Assembly: GCA_943789205.1 (NCBI GenBank)
Contig: CALSTG010000002.1
Location: 244,118 to 308,117, forward strand
DNA: 64,000 bases
DNA from: an uncultured Flavobacteriales bacterium
GTDB taxonomy: Bacteria > Bacteroidota > Bacteroidia > Flavobacteriales_D > Crocinitomicaceae
Direction of reading: 5' to 3'
In this document: one piece after another, positions 48,413 to 57,418 of the stretch
Layout of the letters: the number at the start of each line of letters is the position of its first letter
Position numbering within the stretch: the stretch's first letter is position 1
Program-made: the position numbers and the translations under genes
Notes under the pieces: generated by a model
What the model saw: only the letters and a program-made list of their open reading frames with translations
Database searches by the model: none
What the model was told of the DNA's origin: nothing

Positions 48413-48954
48413 AATCGTTAACGCTTATCGTTTTTACATTCTTGATCTTTTTTTCAGGAAGCGCTCAAGATACCATTCAGGATACAAGTGCGACACATCC
48501 ATTCAATAAAGCGATTTTATGTTCTGCTGTGCTTCCAGGAGCTGGACAAGTGTACAATAGCATTCTAAAAAAGCAAGGTTTTCGACATGCCATTTGGAAA
48601 GTCCCACTTATATATGGCGGACTGGGCGCAACTATTTACATGCTTGTTCAAAATCAAAACACACAAAAATCGCTACGTTCAGAATATACTTCACGCCTCA
48701 ACGGAATTGTTAGTGACCCAACGTGGGCCGCTTATGATGACTCAGGTGTGCTCTATTTATACCAACAATATCTCGACCAACGAGATTTGTCTATTTTGGC
48801 GATTGGTGCAGTTTATCTTTTTCAAATTCTTGACGCGGGTGTCGAATCACATTTTATAAGCTTTGATGTTAGTGAGGATTTATCTCTACATGTTGAGCCA
48901 ACTATTCTTGGAAGACATACCCCTGGAATTAACATAAGTTTGAATTTCAAGTAA
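48409..48954 (+). CDS. DUF5683-domain membrane protein
   Basis: A 181-residue protein of the DUF5683 type, typical of Bacteroidota parAB operons. It has a signal peptide (about 1-19), NKAILCSAVLPGAGQVYNSILKKQGFRHAIWKVP (the domain signature, with two membrane-associated helices), and a C-terminal beta-rich tail (LHVEPTILGRHTPGINISLNFK) that may insert in the envelope. It overlaps parB by 4 nt. The function is not established. Confidence 0.82.
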   Translation: MKSLTLIVFTFLIFFSGSAQDTIQDTSATHPFNKAILCSAVLPGAGQVYNSILKKQGFRHAIWKVPLIYGGLGATIYMLVQNQNTQKSLRSEYTSRLNGIVSDPTWAAYDDSGVLYLYQQYLDQRDLSILAIGAVYLFQILDAGVESHFISFDVSEDLSLHVEPTILGRHTPGINISLNFK

Positions 48955-48978
48955 GCAAATAATCATACCTTAGCACTC

Positions 48979-49697
48979 GTGAAAATAGCACTAATCGGAT
49001 ATGGAAAAATGGGTAAGGAGATTGAAAAAATCGCCCTTGAAAGAAACCATACCATTGCGCACGTTTTTTCAGAAGACGTACCCTTCCTTAATGCCACAGA
49101 AATAGATGCAGATGTCGCTATTGAATTTACAGCTCCACATCTTGCGGTACCTCACATGGAGCACTGCTTAAATCTAAATTTACCCGTCATTGTGGGTACA
49201 ACGGGTTGGGATGATTCTTTTTCCAGTATAGAAAGAGCAACCAAAACCCATAATGGAAGTATTCTATATGCTTCCAATTTTAGTCTCGGTGTTCATCTGT
49301 TCTTTGAAATGACTAAAAAGTTTAGCAGACTCATGGAAGCACATGACTACAAACCTTCGATTACGGAAATACATCATACAGAAAAAATAGACCAACCTAG
49401 TGGGACGGCTATTACCACTGCTGAATATATCATACAAGAACTTAAAACCCTAAATAAATGGGAGTTAAGCAATAAACATCTACTAAAGATTTAGATATAT
49501 TACCCATCATTTCGAAGCGTATCGAAAATGTACCTGGGACGCATGAGGTTCGATTTTCGTCTGCTATCGACGAGCTTACCTTAATACACAAAGCACACAA
49601 TCGAAAAGGATTTGCACTCGGCGCTGTCATTGCAGCGGAGTGGATTCAAAACAAAAAAGGACTCTTCACAATGAGTGATGTCCTTAATTTAAAATAA
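48979..49697 (+). pseudogene. dapB: 4-hydroxy-tetrahydrodipicolinate reductase DapB, interrupted by a frameshift
   Basis: Lysine/diaminopimelate pathway reductase. The first frame has ALIGYGKMGKEIEKIA (nucleotide-binding), AIEFTAPHLAVPHME, VGTTGW, ASNFSLGVHLFFEMTKK and EIHHTEKIDQPSGTA with catalytic residues; it ends in KHLLKI. The rest (ISKRIENVPGTHEVRF, HNRKGFALGAVIAAEWIQNKKGLFTMSDVL) continues in another frame. Adding one A to the AAA run at 49474-49476 restores about 240 residues. This essential gene is very unlikely to be truly broken, so an indel error is the best explanation. The start is GTG. Confidence 0.88.
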
Positions 49698-49698
49698 C

Positions 49699-51567
49699 AT
49701 GAGCATACTCTATTTCTACATTTTTTTACTGGTTCATCCATATCTTGCGATGTGGTGGAAATCTTTTCCAACAGCAGGACGCGCTTCATGGGAAGCCTTG
49801 GTTCCTGGATACAACTATTTCGTCGTTTTTAAGATCACTTGTAAAAAACCGTTTTGGGCCTTACTCCTGGCCTTTCCTGGGATTCACTTGGTGATGTGGG
49901 CAACTGCCAATCTGTCTTATGTCAGAAGGTTCGGCTACTACTCCTTCACAGATACGCTTCAAGGCATCTTCTTTCCTTATTATTTAATGCAACAATGTAC
50001 GAGATCAGATAGCTTTTTCGGTGAAGAAACGAACTGGTCGAACTCCGCAGAACGAGAAACAAGAAAATGGGGTGATCATATCGCTTTATTTCTAGCTCTA
50101 CCTGTCATTGGGCATATTGTTGCCGTGTCCATAGATATGGTTACTAGAGACAAACCTGGTACAAAATCCAGAGTAAAAGAGTGGGGCGATTCTATTCTAT
50201 TTGCATTGGTCGCTGCAAGTATTATTCGAACCTATGTGTTTGAACCCTTCCAAATACCCACAGGTTCCATGGAAAAAACACTACTCGTTGGAGATTTCTT
50301 ATTTGTAAATAAACTCGCCTATGGGCCAAAAGTACCGGTCACTCCCCTATCTTACCCTCTTGTGCACAATACCGTACCATGGGTGAATATGAAATCTTAT
50401 ACGGATTTTGAAAAAGGGTCTTACACTAGACTCCCGAGTCTAGGAAATGTCGAACGTTATGATGTTGTCGTATTTAATTATCCATCAGGTGATACAGCTG
50501 TATACGATCCAAGAATGCCTGATGGTCTAATGGGACATGATTATCATGGTATTTTAAACAGTGAAGCCTTTTATCAGTACCAAAAGGCAAATGCTGCAAA
50601 GCTCCAGAAGGCAAAATCAACATTAACAGACAGTCTTTTCGATTTGAAATACGAAGAGTTCTGCCAGGCATACATTAAAAATGCCCAACCGTGGAAGAAA
50701 ATTGCTAGAGAACGATTGTCAAATGGAAACTTCCCTGAATATATGGGTCCTAATGAAAGTCTACCAGAAAAACACGGTGGACTCATCTACAGACCCGTAG
50801 ATAAAAGAGAAAATTATATCAAAAGATGTGTCGGCATTCCTGGCGATCGATTAGAAATTAAAAATGCAGTGCTTTATGTAAATGGTAAACCTGCTGAAGT
50901 TGCTGCAAACCAGTGCTTAGAATACGAAATAGACAAAAGCCTTGTTGAGTTCCCTGGAGCTACTGAAATGTTCGAAGAATATGGCTTGGAAAATGCACCT
51001 AACCAAACAAGAATGGACTTTAAGGATGCTGATATTAGAAATCCCAATAAGTACATTCTAACCTTGACTGCATCGGAAAAGAAACGTATCGAAAAAGATT
51101 TTAAGGTCACCCTTAACCTTGTAGTCAAAGCACAATATTCTGATGATAGCACTTATGTGCCTCGAGGAGAAGACTTGATTGATAACATGAACTACTTCCC
51201 AAAGGACTTTTATATTAACAATACTGCTACAAATTTCCATGAATTTACTGTTCCAGCGAAAGGAACAACTGTGGCTCTTGATGAAAATAATATTGCTTGG
51301 TACCGCAGAATCATTACCGCATACGAAGGTCACATATTAGAAGAAAAGCAAGATGGAATTTATATCGATGGTAAGAAAACCAATACCTACACCTTTGCTA
51401 TGAATTACTACTGGCTCATGGGTGACAATCGATACAATTCAGCCGATTCCAGGGTTTGGGGATTTGTACCTGAGGACCATGTAGTAGGACGCGCTTCATT
51501 GGTATGGTTTTCAAAGAGTGCCTACATGGGTGTCCGTTGGAACCGTTTGTTTAAATGGATCGAATGA
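49699..51567 (+). CDS. lepB: Signal peptidase I, long Bacteroidota form
   Basis: Membrane serine protease that removes signal peptides, 622 residues, much longer than enterobacterial LepB because of N-terminal extra membrane helices and insertions in the catalytic domain. Catalytic Ser lies in PFQIPTGSMEKTLLVGDFLFVNKLAYG, the catalytic Lys in ENYIKRCVGIPGDRLEI, and the C-terminal box is MGDNRYNSADSRVWGFVPEDHVVGRA. It starts one base after the dapB stop and overlaps wbqC by 4 nt. Confidence 0.93.
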   Translation: MSILYFYIFLLVHPYLAMWWKSFPTAGRASWEALVPGYNYFVVFKITCKKPFWALLLAFPGIHLVMWATANLSYVRRFGYYSFTDTLQGIFFPYYLMQQCTRSDSFFGEETNWSNSAERETRKWGDHIALFLALPVIGHIVAVSIDMVTRDKPGTKSRVKEWGDSILFALVAASIIRTYVFEPFQIPTGSMEKTLLVGDFLFVNKLAYGPKVPVTPLSYPLVHNTVPWVNMKSYTDFEKGSYTRLPSLGNVERYDVVVFNYPSGDTAVYDPRMPDGLMGHDYHGILNSEAFYQYQKANAAKLQKAKSTLTDSLFDLKYEEFCQAYIKNAQPWKKIARERLSNGNFPEYMGPNESLPEKHGGLIYRPVDKRENYIKRCVGIPGDRLEIKNAVLYVNGKPAEVAANQCLEYEIDKSLVEFPGATEMFEEYGLENAPNQTRMDFKDADIRNPNKYILTLTASEKKRIEKDFKVTLNLVVKAQYSDDSTYVPRGEDLIDNMNYFPKDFYINNTATNFHEFTVPAKGTTVALDENNIAWYRRIITAYEGHILEEKQDGIYIDGKKTNTYTFAMNYYWLMGDNRYNSADSRVWGFVPEDHVVGRASLVWFSKSAYMGVRWNRLFKWIE

Positions 51568-52155
51568 CCGCTGTTTTTCCAAGCGCATATTTCCCTTGTA
51601 TTTCTTACTTGAAAGCATATCTCGCTCATGAAAATTCAAGCATTGAGTTATTTGAACACTACCCTAAACAAACGCTAAGAAATAGGTGCGATATTGCCAC
51701 GAGCAATGGTAAGCTCAGACTTAGCATCCCTATTAAAAAACCATATGGTTCCAAATCCTTAATGAAGGACATCCTTATCGATCAAGATGCACCATGGCAA
51801 AAGGAACATTGGCGTAGTATTCGAACTGCCTATGCAGGAGCACCTTATTTTGAAGAATATGCCCATGACATTGAAGGCTTTAATCAATACTGACCATCGC
51901 CATTTGATTGCTCTCAATGCCTCTATCTTGGAATTCATCTATCAAGTTTTGGACCTCACCTATATAAAAGAAGAAACAAGCGAATACCTTACTTCTGCAA
52001 TTCATGATTTCAGAGCTTATGACTTTGGGAAGCAAATAACCTCACCTGGCTATATACAAGTCTTTAATGAATCTCAAGGTTTCATTGAGGACTTATCCAT
52101 TCTAGACTTACTTTTCAATGAAGGCCCCTTCATAAGAAATTGGATATTAGCTTAA
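51564..52155 (+). pseudogene. wbqC: WbqC-like family protein, interrupted by a frameshift
   Basis: A protein of the WbqC family (about 197 residues when repaired), often encoded next to lepB in Bacteroidota. The start ATG at 51564 overlaps the lepB stop. The first frame has AVFPSAYFPCISYLKAYLAHE, IELFEHYPKQTLRNRCDIATSNGKLRLSIPI and WRSIRTAYAGAPYFEEYAHD. After about 51877-51883 the frame changes and the normal continuation INTDHRHLIALNASILEFI appears. One extra base in the GG, TTT or AA runs there explains it. The biochemical role of this family is not clear; an O-antigen link is suggested by its name. Confidence 0.82.
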
Positions 52156-52160
52156 GAATC

Positions 52161-52672
52161 ATGAGCTATTGTGACTATTGTAATACATTACCTTTGATCA
52201 TATAGACCGCATTTATCACGACACGGTTTATGGTCGCCAGTGCAAAGACGATAGCGAATTGTTTGGAAGGCTCATATTAGAAATCAATCAAGCAGGACTC
52301 TCGTGGCATACAATATTGAATAAATCACAGAGTATTCGAGAGGCCTATTACAATTACAATATTGAATTTGTAGCCGGCCTTAATGAAAATGATGTTGAAA
52401 AACTATTAGGCAATAAAGGTGTTATAAGACACAAAGGCAAGATTCACGCCATTATTTTTAATGCCCAACAGATTGTTGAGCTTCAGAAAAAACATGGTTC
52501 ATTTTATGAGTGGGTTAAAGAAAAAGGAGAAATTACTTTAGAAGAATGGACAAAAGTCTTCAAAAAGAAGTTTAAATTTGTTGGCAAGGAAATTGTGTCA
52601 GAATTCTTAAAGGGTTCCGGATTTATTGAAGGTGCTCACGAAAAATCTTGTCCTGTTTTTAATAAATTATAG
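52161..52672 (+). pseudogene. tag: DNA-3-methyladenine glycosylase I (Tag), interrupted by a frameshift
   Basis: Base-excision repair glycosylase for 3-methyladenine. The ATG at 52161 encodes MSYCDYCNTLP, with the N-terminal zinc-ligand cysteine of Tag, then the frame stops. In the next frame HIDRIYHDTVYGRQCKDDSELFGRLILEINQAGLSWHTIL follows in two conserved blocks and runs to the normal end (GAHEKSCPVF with the second zinc site). Adding one T to the TTT run at 52193-52195 gives a continuous protein of about 170 residues. Most likely an indel error. Confidence 0.82.
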
Positions 52673-52677
52673 TAACA

Positions 52678-53352
52678 ATGAAAAATATCTTTCTCTTATC
52701 ACTTACCTTTCTGTTCTTACAATCTGTTAATGCCCAAGTTAGCTTGAGTGCTGGAACGGGATTGCTACGTGGCTTTCAATCTGAAAAAACATTCTTTGGT
52801 ATCCATGGAGGTTTTGAACTCCCAAGAAACAATGATGTGACTATTTATGGTCGTATTGGACAATATTTCGCTCAGAATGAGGACAATCCAAGTACGGCAG
52901 TTGTTACTGGAAATGATTTCGATGTGATACCATATCAATTGCAAGTCAATTACTTCTCATCTTTTAATTACACCACTCTTGAAGGAGGTACCCGATACTA
53001 TTTGGGAAATGACTACGACAATGGTTTTTCTGGATATGGCGGCAGCAACTTCTTATTGGCCTTCAATTCAGTCAAGCGTGATTATGAAAAAACAGATATT
53101 TCTGGTGTTTATGAATGGGAAGGATTATACAGCACAGGAAATGACGAAGAAGACGGTAGAATCATTTCATTTGCCTTAGGTCTTCAAGGCGGTGTTAAAT
53201 ATACCATACCAGGAACAGGTACTGTTTATTTTGATATTACGGCGCAGTATGCGATTGCAGGCGTAGGCAACAATGAAACTGCAAATAACACACAGCTCTA
53301 TTCTCCGTTATACTTTATGTTCAACGTTGGATTCCGAAAAGACCTGTACTAA
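52678..53352 (+). CDS. Outer-membrane beta-barrel protein of unknown function
   Basis: A 224-residue protein with a signal peptide (about 1-20, QSVNAQ/V). The mature part is made of alternating strands with Gly and aromatic girdles (LSAGTGLLRGFQ, YGRIGQYFAQNED, GGTRYYLGNDYD, FALGLQGGVKYTIPG, YFMFNVGFRKDLY) and ends in an aromatic residue, as barrel proteins do. Its family is not recognised. It begins 6 nt after tag and converges on aroK with 4 nt of overlap. Confidence 0.68.
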   Translation: MKNIFLLSLTFLFLQSVNAQVSLSAGTGLLRGFQSEKTFFGIHGGFELPRNNDVTIYGRIGQYFAQNEDNPSTAVVTGNDFDVIPYQLQVNYFSSFNYTTLEGGTRYYLGNDYDNGFSGYGGSNFLLAFNSVKRDYEKTDISGVYEWEGLYSTGNDEEDGRIISFALGLQGGVKYTIPGTGTVYFDITAQYAIAGVGNNETANNTQLYSPLYFMFNVGFRKDLY

Positions 53353-53867
53353 GACAGCTTAAGCTTCTGAATAATTTCTTGGATTACCTCCGAAACAGCT
53401 GCATTGGCATTCACTGTAATTGTTGATTGCATATAGAGACGTTTGCGAATTTTAAGCTGATGCTCCAAAACTTTTCTTCTCGTACCTATATCTCCCAATA
53501 AAGGCCGTGCGTTGTTATCTTTGAGACGTTGAAGTAGGGACTCCACATCCGCTTCTAAATAAATGATTGTCGCAATTGGTACAAGGAAGTCTCGAATCTC
53601 GTCTTGCATCCATGCACCTCCTCCTAACGCCAAAACAGTAGGATTTGACAAATCTAACTTTAGGATCGTTTCTTTTTCTAACTCTCTGAACCTTCCCTCG
53701 CCCTTTTGCGCGAAGATTTCGGCAATAGTTACGCCTTCATTGTTTACGATACGGTCATCTACATCTATAAAGCTAAAATTCAACTGTTTAGATAGCATGG
53801 CACCAATGGTTGATTTGCCAGAACCACTGAGACCTACAAGAACAATTACATTTGTTTTCGGGTGCAT
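53349..53867 (-). CDS. aroK: Shikimate kinase
   Basis: Phosphorylates shikimate in aromatic amino-acid synthesis, about 172 residues. P-loop LVGLSGSGKSTIGAML, shikimate-binding FIDVDDRI with the DxD element, RFRELE, and the central GGGAWMQ motif are present, and the LID region RPLLGD follows. The start is taken at the ATG at 53867, closest to the family N-terminus; ATG 53873 and GTG 53882 are alternatives. Confidence 0.93.
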   Translation of the reverse strand: MHPKTNVIVLVGLSGSGKSTIGAMLSKQLNFSFIDVDDRIVNNEGVTIAEIFAQKGEGRFRELEKETILKLDLSNPTVLALGGGAWMQDEIRDFLVPIATIIYLEADVESLLQRLKDNNARPLLGDIGTRRKVLEHQLKIRKRLYMQSTITVNANAAVSEVIQEIIQKLKLS

Positions 53868-53934
53868 TACCATATCATTCACAACTGATTAGAAAAAAAA
53901 GCAAATTGATTTGATAAATTTACTCCTTTTATAG

Positions 53935-53965
53935 TTTGATTTACTGAATATTCCATTTATATTTG
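53935..53965 (+). promoter_or_regulatory. Predicted promoter of tRNA-Lys
   Basis: TTTG (53935-53938), 19-nt spacer, TATATTTG (53958-53965). Exact Bacteroidota consensus, 13 nt upstream of the tRNA. Confidence 0.75.
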
Positions 53966-53978
53966 CACCCTCAAAACC

Positions 53979-54051
53979 GATCTCCTAGCTCAGTTGGTAG
54001 AGCAACGCCCTTTTAAGGCGTGGGTCCTGGGTTCGAGCCCCAGGGGGATCA
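53979..54051 (+). tRNA. tRNA-Lys (anticodon TTT)
   Basis: A 73-nt cloverleaf. The acceptor stem GATCTCC pairs with GGGGATC (one G-T). The D arm is GCTC/GAGC, the anticodon stem ACGCC/GGCGT encloses loop CTTTTAA, giving anticodon TTT. The T arm is CTGGG-TTCGAGC-CCCAG. No CCA is encoded; the next bases are cttgg. The gene marks the left edge of the island that follows; tyrosine recombinases often use tRNA 3' ends as attachment sites. Confidence 0.96.
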
Positions 54052-54076
54052 CTTGGAGAAATCCAAAATCTATCTA

Positions 54077-54110
54077 AAGTCCTTGAAACACTTGTTTTAA
54101 GGGCTTTTTT
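54077..54110 (+). terminator. Rho-independent terminator after tRNA-Lys
   Basis: Stem AAGTCCTT (54077-54084) pairs with AAGGGCTT (54099-54106) with one G-T pair, loop of 14 nt, followed by a run of T (54105-54110). Confidence 0.7.
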
Positions 54111-54212
54111 GCTTTTCTACATTTTCGTTAAAACACGATATCGGTCGAAATTTCCGTCGCCCTTGCGTCACCTTCACTATTTATTATTGTGTCACCATAA
54201 TAAAACAACCCT

Positions 54213-55460
54213 ATGGGAAGAGTAACAATCACCTTCTATCCTAATGATAGAAAGCAATCCAAAACAACAGAGCAGATTCCAATTTATCTGCGTATTCGTA
54301 AAGAAAGAGCTAAAGACTGAGGCCAGAACCGACTGGTCTATTTCACCACATGAACGCGCACTTTGGAATAAAACCATGCAACGCATAGATCTTAAAAATT
54401 GCTAAGCAAACGATTATCTAAATAAGATTGAAGAAAAATTTAATGCCTTACGCATATTTAAATCTGAAGAGTTTGACGATTATGATTTGGACACCATTAA
54501 ATATCTTAATTCTTGGCAAAAACCCAAATCGAAAAAAGTTCCACTCATTATACAGTTTGTGGAGAGCTATTATGATACAAATATCGAATCGAGCACCAGA
54601 ATTAAAATAGGCACAAAAAAGAACTACCTAAAGGCCATTAAGCATATGCGGTCCTTTATTATCTTAAAAGACTCACAACAAACAGGTATCGACTAGTAGA
54701 TTACAAGTTTGCTAATGAATTCTCTAACTACCTAATGAACGATCATCCAGAGATTCAAAAATCAGGAATGACGAGGTTTCAGCTTGTGGAATTATCAAAA
54801 AGTTCAGAACCATATTTAAACAAGCTTTAAATGAGGAGCTTATTTCAAAGAATCCATTTAGTCAAATTAAGCTCAAATACAAATCACCGCCAAAACAGAC
54901 GCATAACAATCGAGCAATTCAAAAACATCATCCATTTGAAGGTTATACGAAAACTCAAACACCCTATATGCAGATGTTTTACTTCATGTGCTCTTACAGG
55001 TACTGCATTCCTCGATTCACAGCAGCTAACTATAGATCATCTAGAAGAGTCTGAGAAAGGCTTAAAACTATTGTATACGCGAAATAAAACTGGTCACTCT
55101 TCAGAGCAATACCTATGCTCAAAGGCAATTGAACTTATAAAAAGCTTTGATAAGCGACCCGATGTGCAAACCTCAAAGTTCTTATTACCCAAGGTGAGTA
55201 ATCAGCAATTCAATAGAGAACTCAAGATTATTGGTGCCCGCGCTGGATTCCTTTTAATATAACCACACATCATGGCCGTCATACCTATCAGAGCACTTCT
55301 GGATGAAGCAGATGTTGTAGACCCAACGGTCATCAATAAGCTTATGGGTTGGTCTAATGGAAACTCAATGGATAGTATCTACAGACAAGTAACAGAAACA
55401 AGACTAACCAGAACAAAAAATCAATTTGAAGAATTAATTACTAACTTGAATAATATCTAA
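54213..55460 (+). pseudogene. Decayed tyrosine recombinase (Bacteroidota phage-integrase type)
   Basis: Pieces of one integrase are spread over several frames. In order: N-terminal arm-binding domain (MGRVTITFYPNDRKQSKTTE), SAM-like core-binding domain (VPLIIQFVESYYDT, GTKKNYLKAIKHMRSF), and the catalytic domain (CALTGTAFLDSQQLTIDHL, THHGRHTYQ with His and Arg, and a final Tyr in SIYRQVTETRL). At the place of the first catalytic Arg the text reads TGTAFLD, as in IntDOT-like Bacteroidota integrases, which lack it. There are at least five breaks, among them the in-frame TAA at about 54402, so this is probably inactive. It lies 161 bp after tRNA-Lys. Confidence 0.82.
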
Positions 55461-56470
55461 AATGAAAAACAAATACAATATAAAATTCAAATACGGTCTA
55501 GGATACGGAGGTGAAATACGTGCTTTGATTTATAATTTATTGAGTAAAAACATAATCCAAAAAATCCTATTGAAAACTTTTACGATGAGTTGGATAGTAT
55601 TAATAAAAGAACACTTCCGCAGTTAAGAAAATTCATTTCTAAAGAACCCTTTGACATACACGCAGAAGACCCAAATAATATTGAACGAAAAAAGGTTTTA
55701 GAGCAATTACTCCCGAGTCTATTTCTTAGGAAAAGCACTGACCTAATGGATATGCTCAAAGTTCTTGGAATAAACAAAGAAGTTGAAACTCAATTCTTTG
55801 AAAAGAGATTATTCGAGAAATCCTTTGAAACCTTCAAAAAAGGGTTAAATATGGACTTTCAACAGAGACTGGAATTCGTTCGTGTCTCTACTCTATTATG
55901 TTTGCCAAATCAACATTAAAAATGCAGGAAGCACTAGGTTTTGTTTACCTTTCACCCAACGGAAGATATATAACTAATACAAAAAAAGCGAATGAATACC
56001 TACAAAGAAAAAGTCGAGAAAGTAAAATGTCAGCTTCCCTAGAATCAAAAAATAACGCAGAGGACTTCGCTAAAAACTTGAATCCTGAAAACATTAAGTT
56101 CCTAATGGATAGAAACAATGAAGTTGCATCTCAAAACCAAAATGATTCTTATAATTTCCGGTTTATAGCGTGCCAGATTTTTAAGATCATCAAGGATAAA
56201 AATGATTTTTCAAGCAGACAAGCATTGCAATCACTTTATGAGATTTTCAGAATAGTCTATTCAGAAAAGAACTTTTACGAGAACGAGGAACAATGGTTAA
56301 AAGGAAAAAAAACCATAGGCATTAACTATCGTAACTATCAAATTAAGAAGGTAAACAACATAATAGCTTACAAAAGTGAGAAACAATTTTCAGAATATAT
56401 GCAGAAATATATACCTCCAAATGGGAATCTCGATATTGATGATCTCTCCAACCAAATAACAAAGATTTAA
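55461..56470 (+). pseudogene. Island protein of unknown function, in three reading frames
   Basis: Three frames follow one another: 55461 (MKNKYNIKFKYGLGYGGEIRAL...), 55551-55919 (HNPKNPIENFYDELDSINKR...) and 55898-56470 (FAKSTLKMQEALGFVYLSPNG...). Adding one A to the run at 55546-55550 joins the first two. The change between the second and third near 55890 could be another indel or a real overlap of two genes. Together they would make a soluble protein of about 335 residues with no signal peptide and no motif I can name. Position directly after the integrase suggests island cargo. Gene structure is uncertain. Confidence 0.45.
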
Positions 56471-56655
56471 TCAACTTCATTTTTGAGATAATGTTTTAAG
56501 ATTGCTTTCAATAAAACTATTGAACATCCTGCCAAAAGCATGATAGATAAAATTCTCTCTGGAGTCATTGAATTAACTGGTCTATTACTAGATATTATGG
56601 CATCAAATTCATGAGCACTTAATGCATCACGCACCTTGGCTATTTCTTCAATCAT
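56467..56655 (-). CDS. Small membrane protein, last gene of island regulatory operon
   Basis: 62 residues: a charged N-terminal part (MIEEIAKVRDALSAHEFDAII) and one hydrophobic helix near the C-terminus (ERILSIMLLAGCSIVLLKAIL). It overlaps the preceding zinc-ribbon gene by 8 nt, so it should be co-transcribed. It also overlaps the convergent gene end by 4 nt. Function unknown. Confidence 0.5.
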   Translation of the reverse strand: MIEEIAKVRDALSAHEFDAIISSNRPVNSMTPERILSIMLLAGCSIVLLKAILKHYLKNEVD

Positions 56656-57022
56656 TTAGTTTATATATTTTAATGAATCTATAATCTTTTGAAACCTGAT
56701 AAACTAGATTTCCAATTTGATTATATGTACCCTTCCTTCCTTTTAAACGAAGTAAAAAACACGGCGTCTTTGTATTGAATCCCAGAACTATAGCATCATT
56801 AACATGAATCTCTGAATCAATTCCATATTTATCTACGAGTCGTTCCAAAGCCATATACGATTTCCGGTATGTTTTCATGTACCTGTCAATGTGTATATTA
56901 CGCCTCTTGAAAGAGTAATTGTTGTAGGAATTTGAACAACTTTTATCGCAATATTTCTTATCCGACCGACCCGAATTAATTTCTTCTCCACACCATTGGC
57001 AAGCTCGAGGTTCAACTTTCAT
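56648..57022 (-). CDS. Zinc-ribbon protein, island operon
   Basis: A 124-residue protein. The N-terminal CQWCGEEINSGRSDKKYCDKSC has the spacing C-x2-C-x12-C-x3-C of a zinc ribbon. A basic helical part and a C-terminal beta-rich portion (VNDAIVLGFNTKTPCFLLRLKGRKGTYNQIG) follow. It overlaps the upstream helix-turn-helix gene by 4 nt (ATGA). Similar small zinc-ribbon proteins occur in Bacteroidota mobile elements. A regulatory or nucleic-acid-binding role is plausible, not shown. Confidence 0.6.
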   Translation of the reverse strand: MKVEPRACQWCGEEINSGRSDKKYCDKSCSNSYNNYSFKRRNIHIDRYMKTYRKSYMALERLVDKYGIDSEIHVNDAIVLGFNTKTPCFLLRLKGRKGTYNQIGNLVYQVSKDYRFIKIYKLND

Positions 57023-57219
57023 TTACATTCGTTTAACTCGAGTACCTGAATCAAGCTGCTCATTGTAATAAATACCCTTTGACCTATTCGAGATACCCTT
57101 AAACTCGACCCATAATCCTTAAGGAATTGATTCATCTGTGTTGTTTTATAATTCAAGAATTCCATGGCGTCTCGTTTCGAAATCCAATCCCCTACTTGTT
57201 TAAGTTCTTTTATTTTCAT
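57019..57219 (-). CDS. Helix-turn-helix (excisionase-like) protein
   Basis: 66 residues resembling the MerR-like/HTH_17 family: WISKRDAMEFLNYKTTQMNQFLKDYG forms the helix-turn-helix and LRVSRIGQRVFITMSSLIQVLEL the wing and closing helix. Such proteins are excisionases or small repressors in integrative elements. First gene of the three-gene minus-strand operon near the island's left end, beside the decayed integrase. Confidence 0.65.
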   Translation of the reverse strand: MKIKELKQVGDWISKRDAMEFLNYKTTQMNQFLKDYGSSLRVSRIGQRVFITMSSLIQVLELNECK

Positions 57220-57240
57220 CTTTTTAAAATTTTAATTCAA

Positions 57241-57298
57241 TTCAAAGATGATACAGTAAATGGAGAAACTAGTGCCGAAGATTTCGACGGGGATAGAT
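57241..57298 (+). repeat. Imperfect direct repeat, copy 1 (partner at 60138)
   Basis: About 58 bp; by hand alignment about 42 of 58 positions match the partner without gaps. The best block is TAAATGGAGAAA and TTTCGACGG/TTTTGACGG. It lies between the helix-turn-helix operon and the CBS+HEPN gene. Possible shared regulatory site or remnant of a duplicated gene end. Confidence 0.6.
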
Positions 57299-57418
57299 GC
57301 ATAAAGTCTAATGAGAACTTTTTACAGTTTTGAAATATTTAATTAAATTAGTTTTTATATGCTTTAGTAATAAAATAATAACCAACACCTAATAATTGGT
57401 TCTTAAAACCAAAAAATT

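Noticed and set aside
57127..57333. 68-residue plus-strand ORF
   Set aside because: Its first half is antisense to the helix-turn-helix gene and it has no good start; only the part that overlaps the imperfect repeat is of interest.
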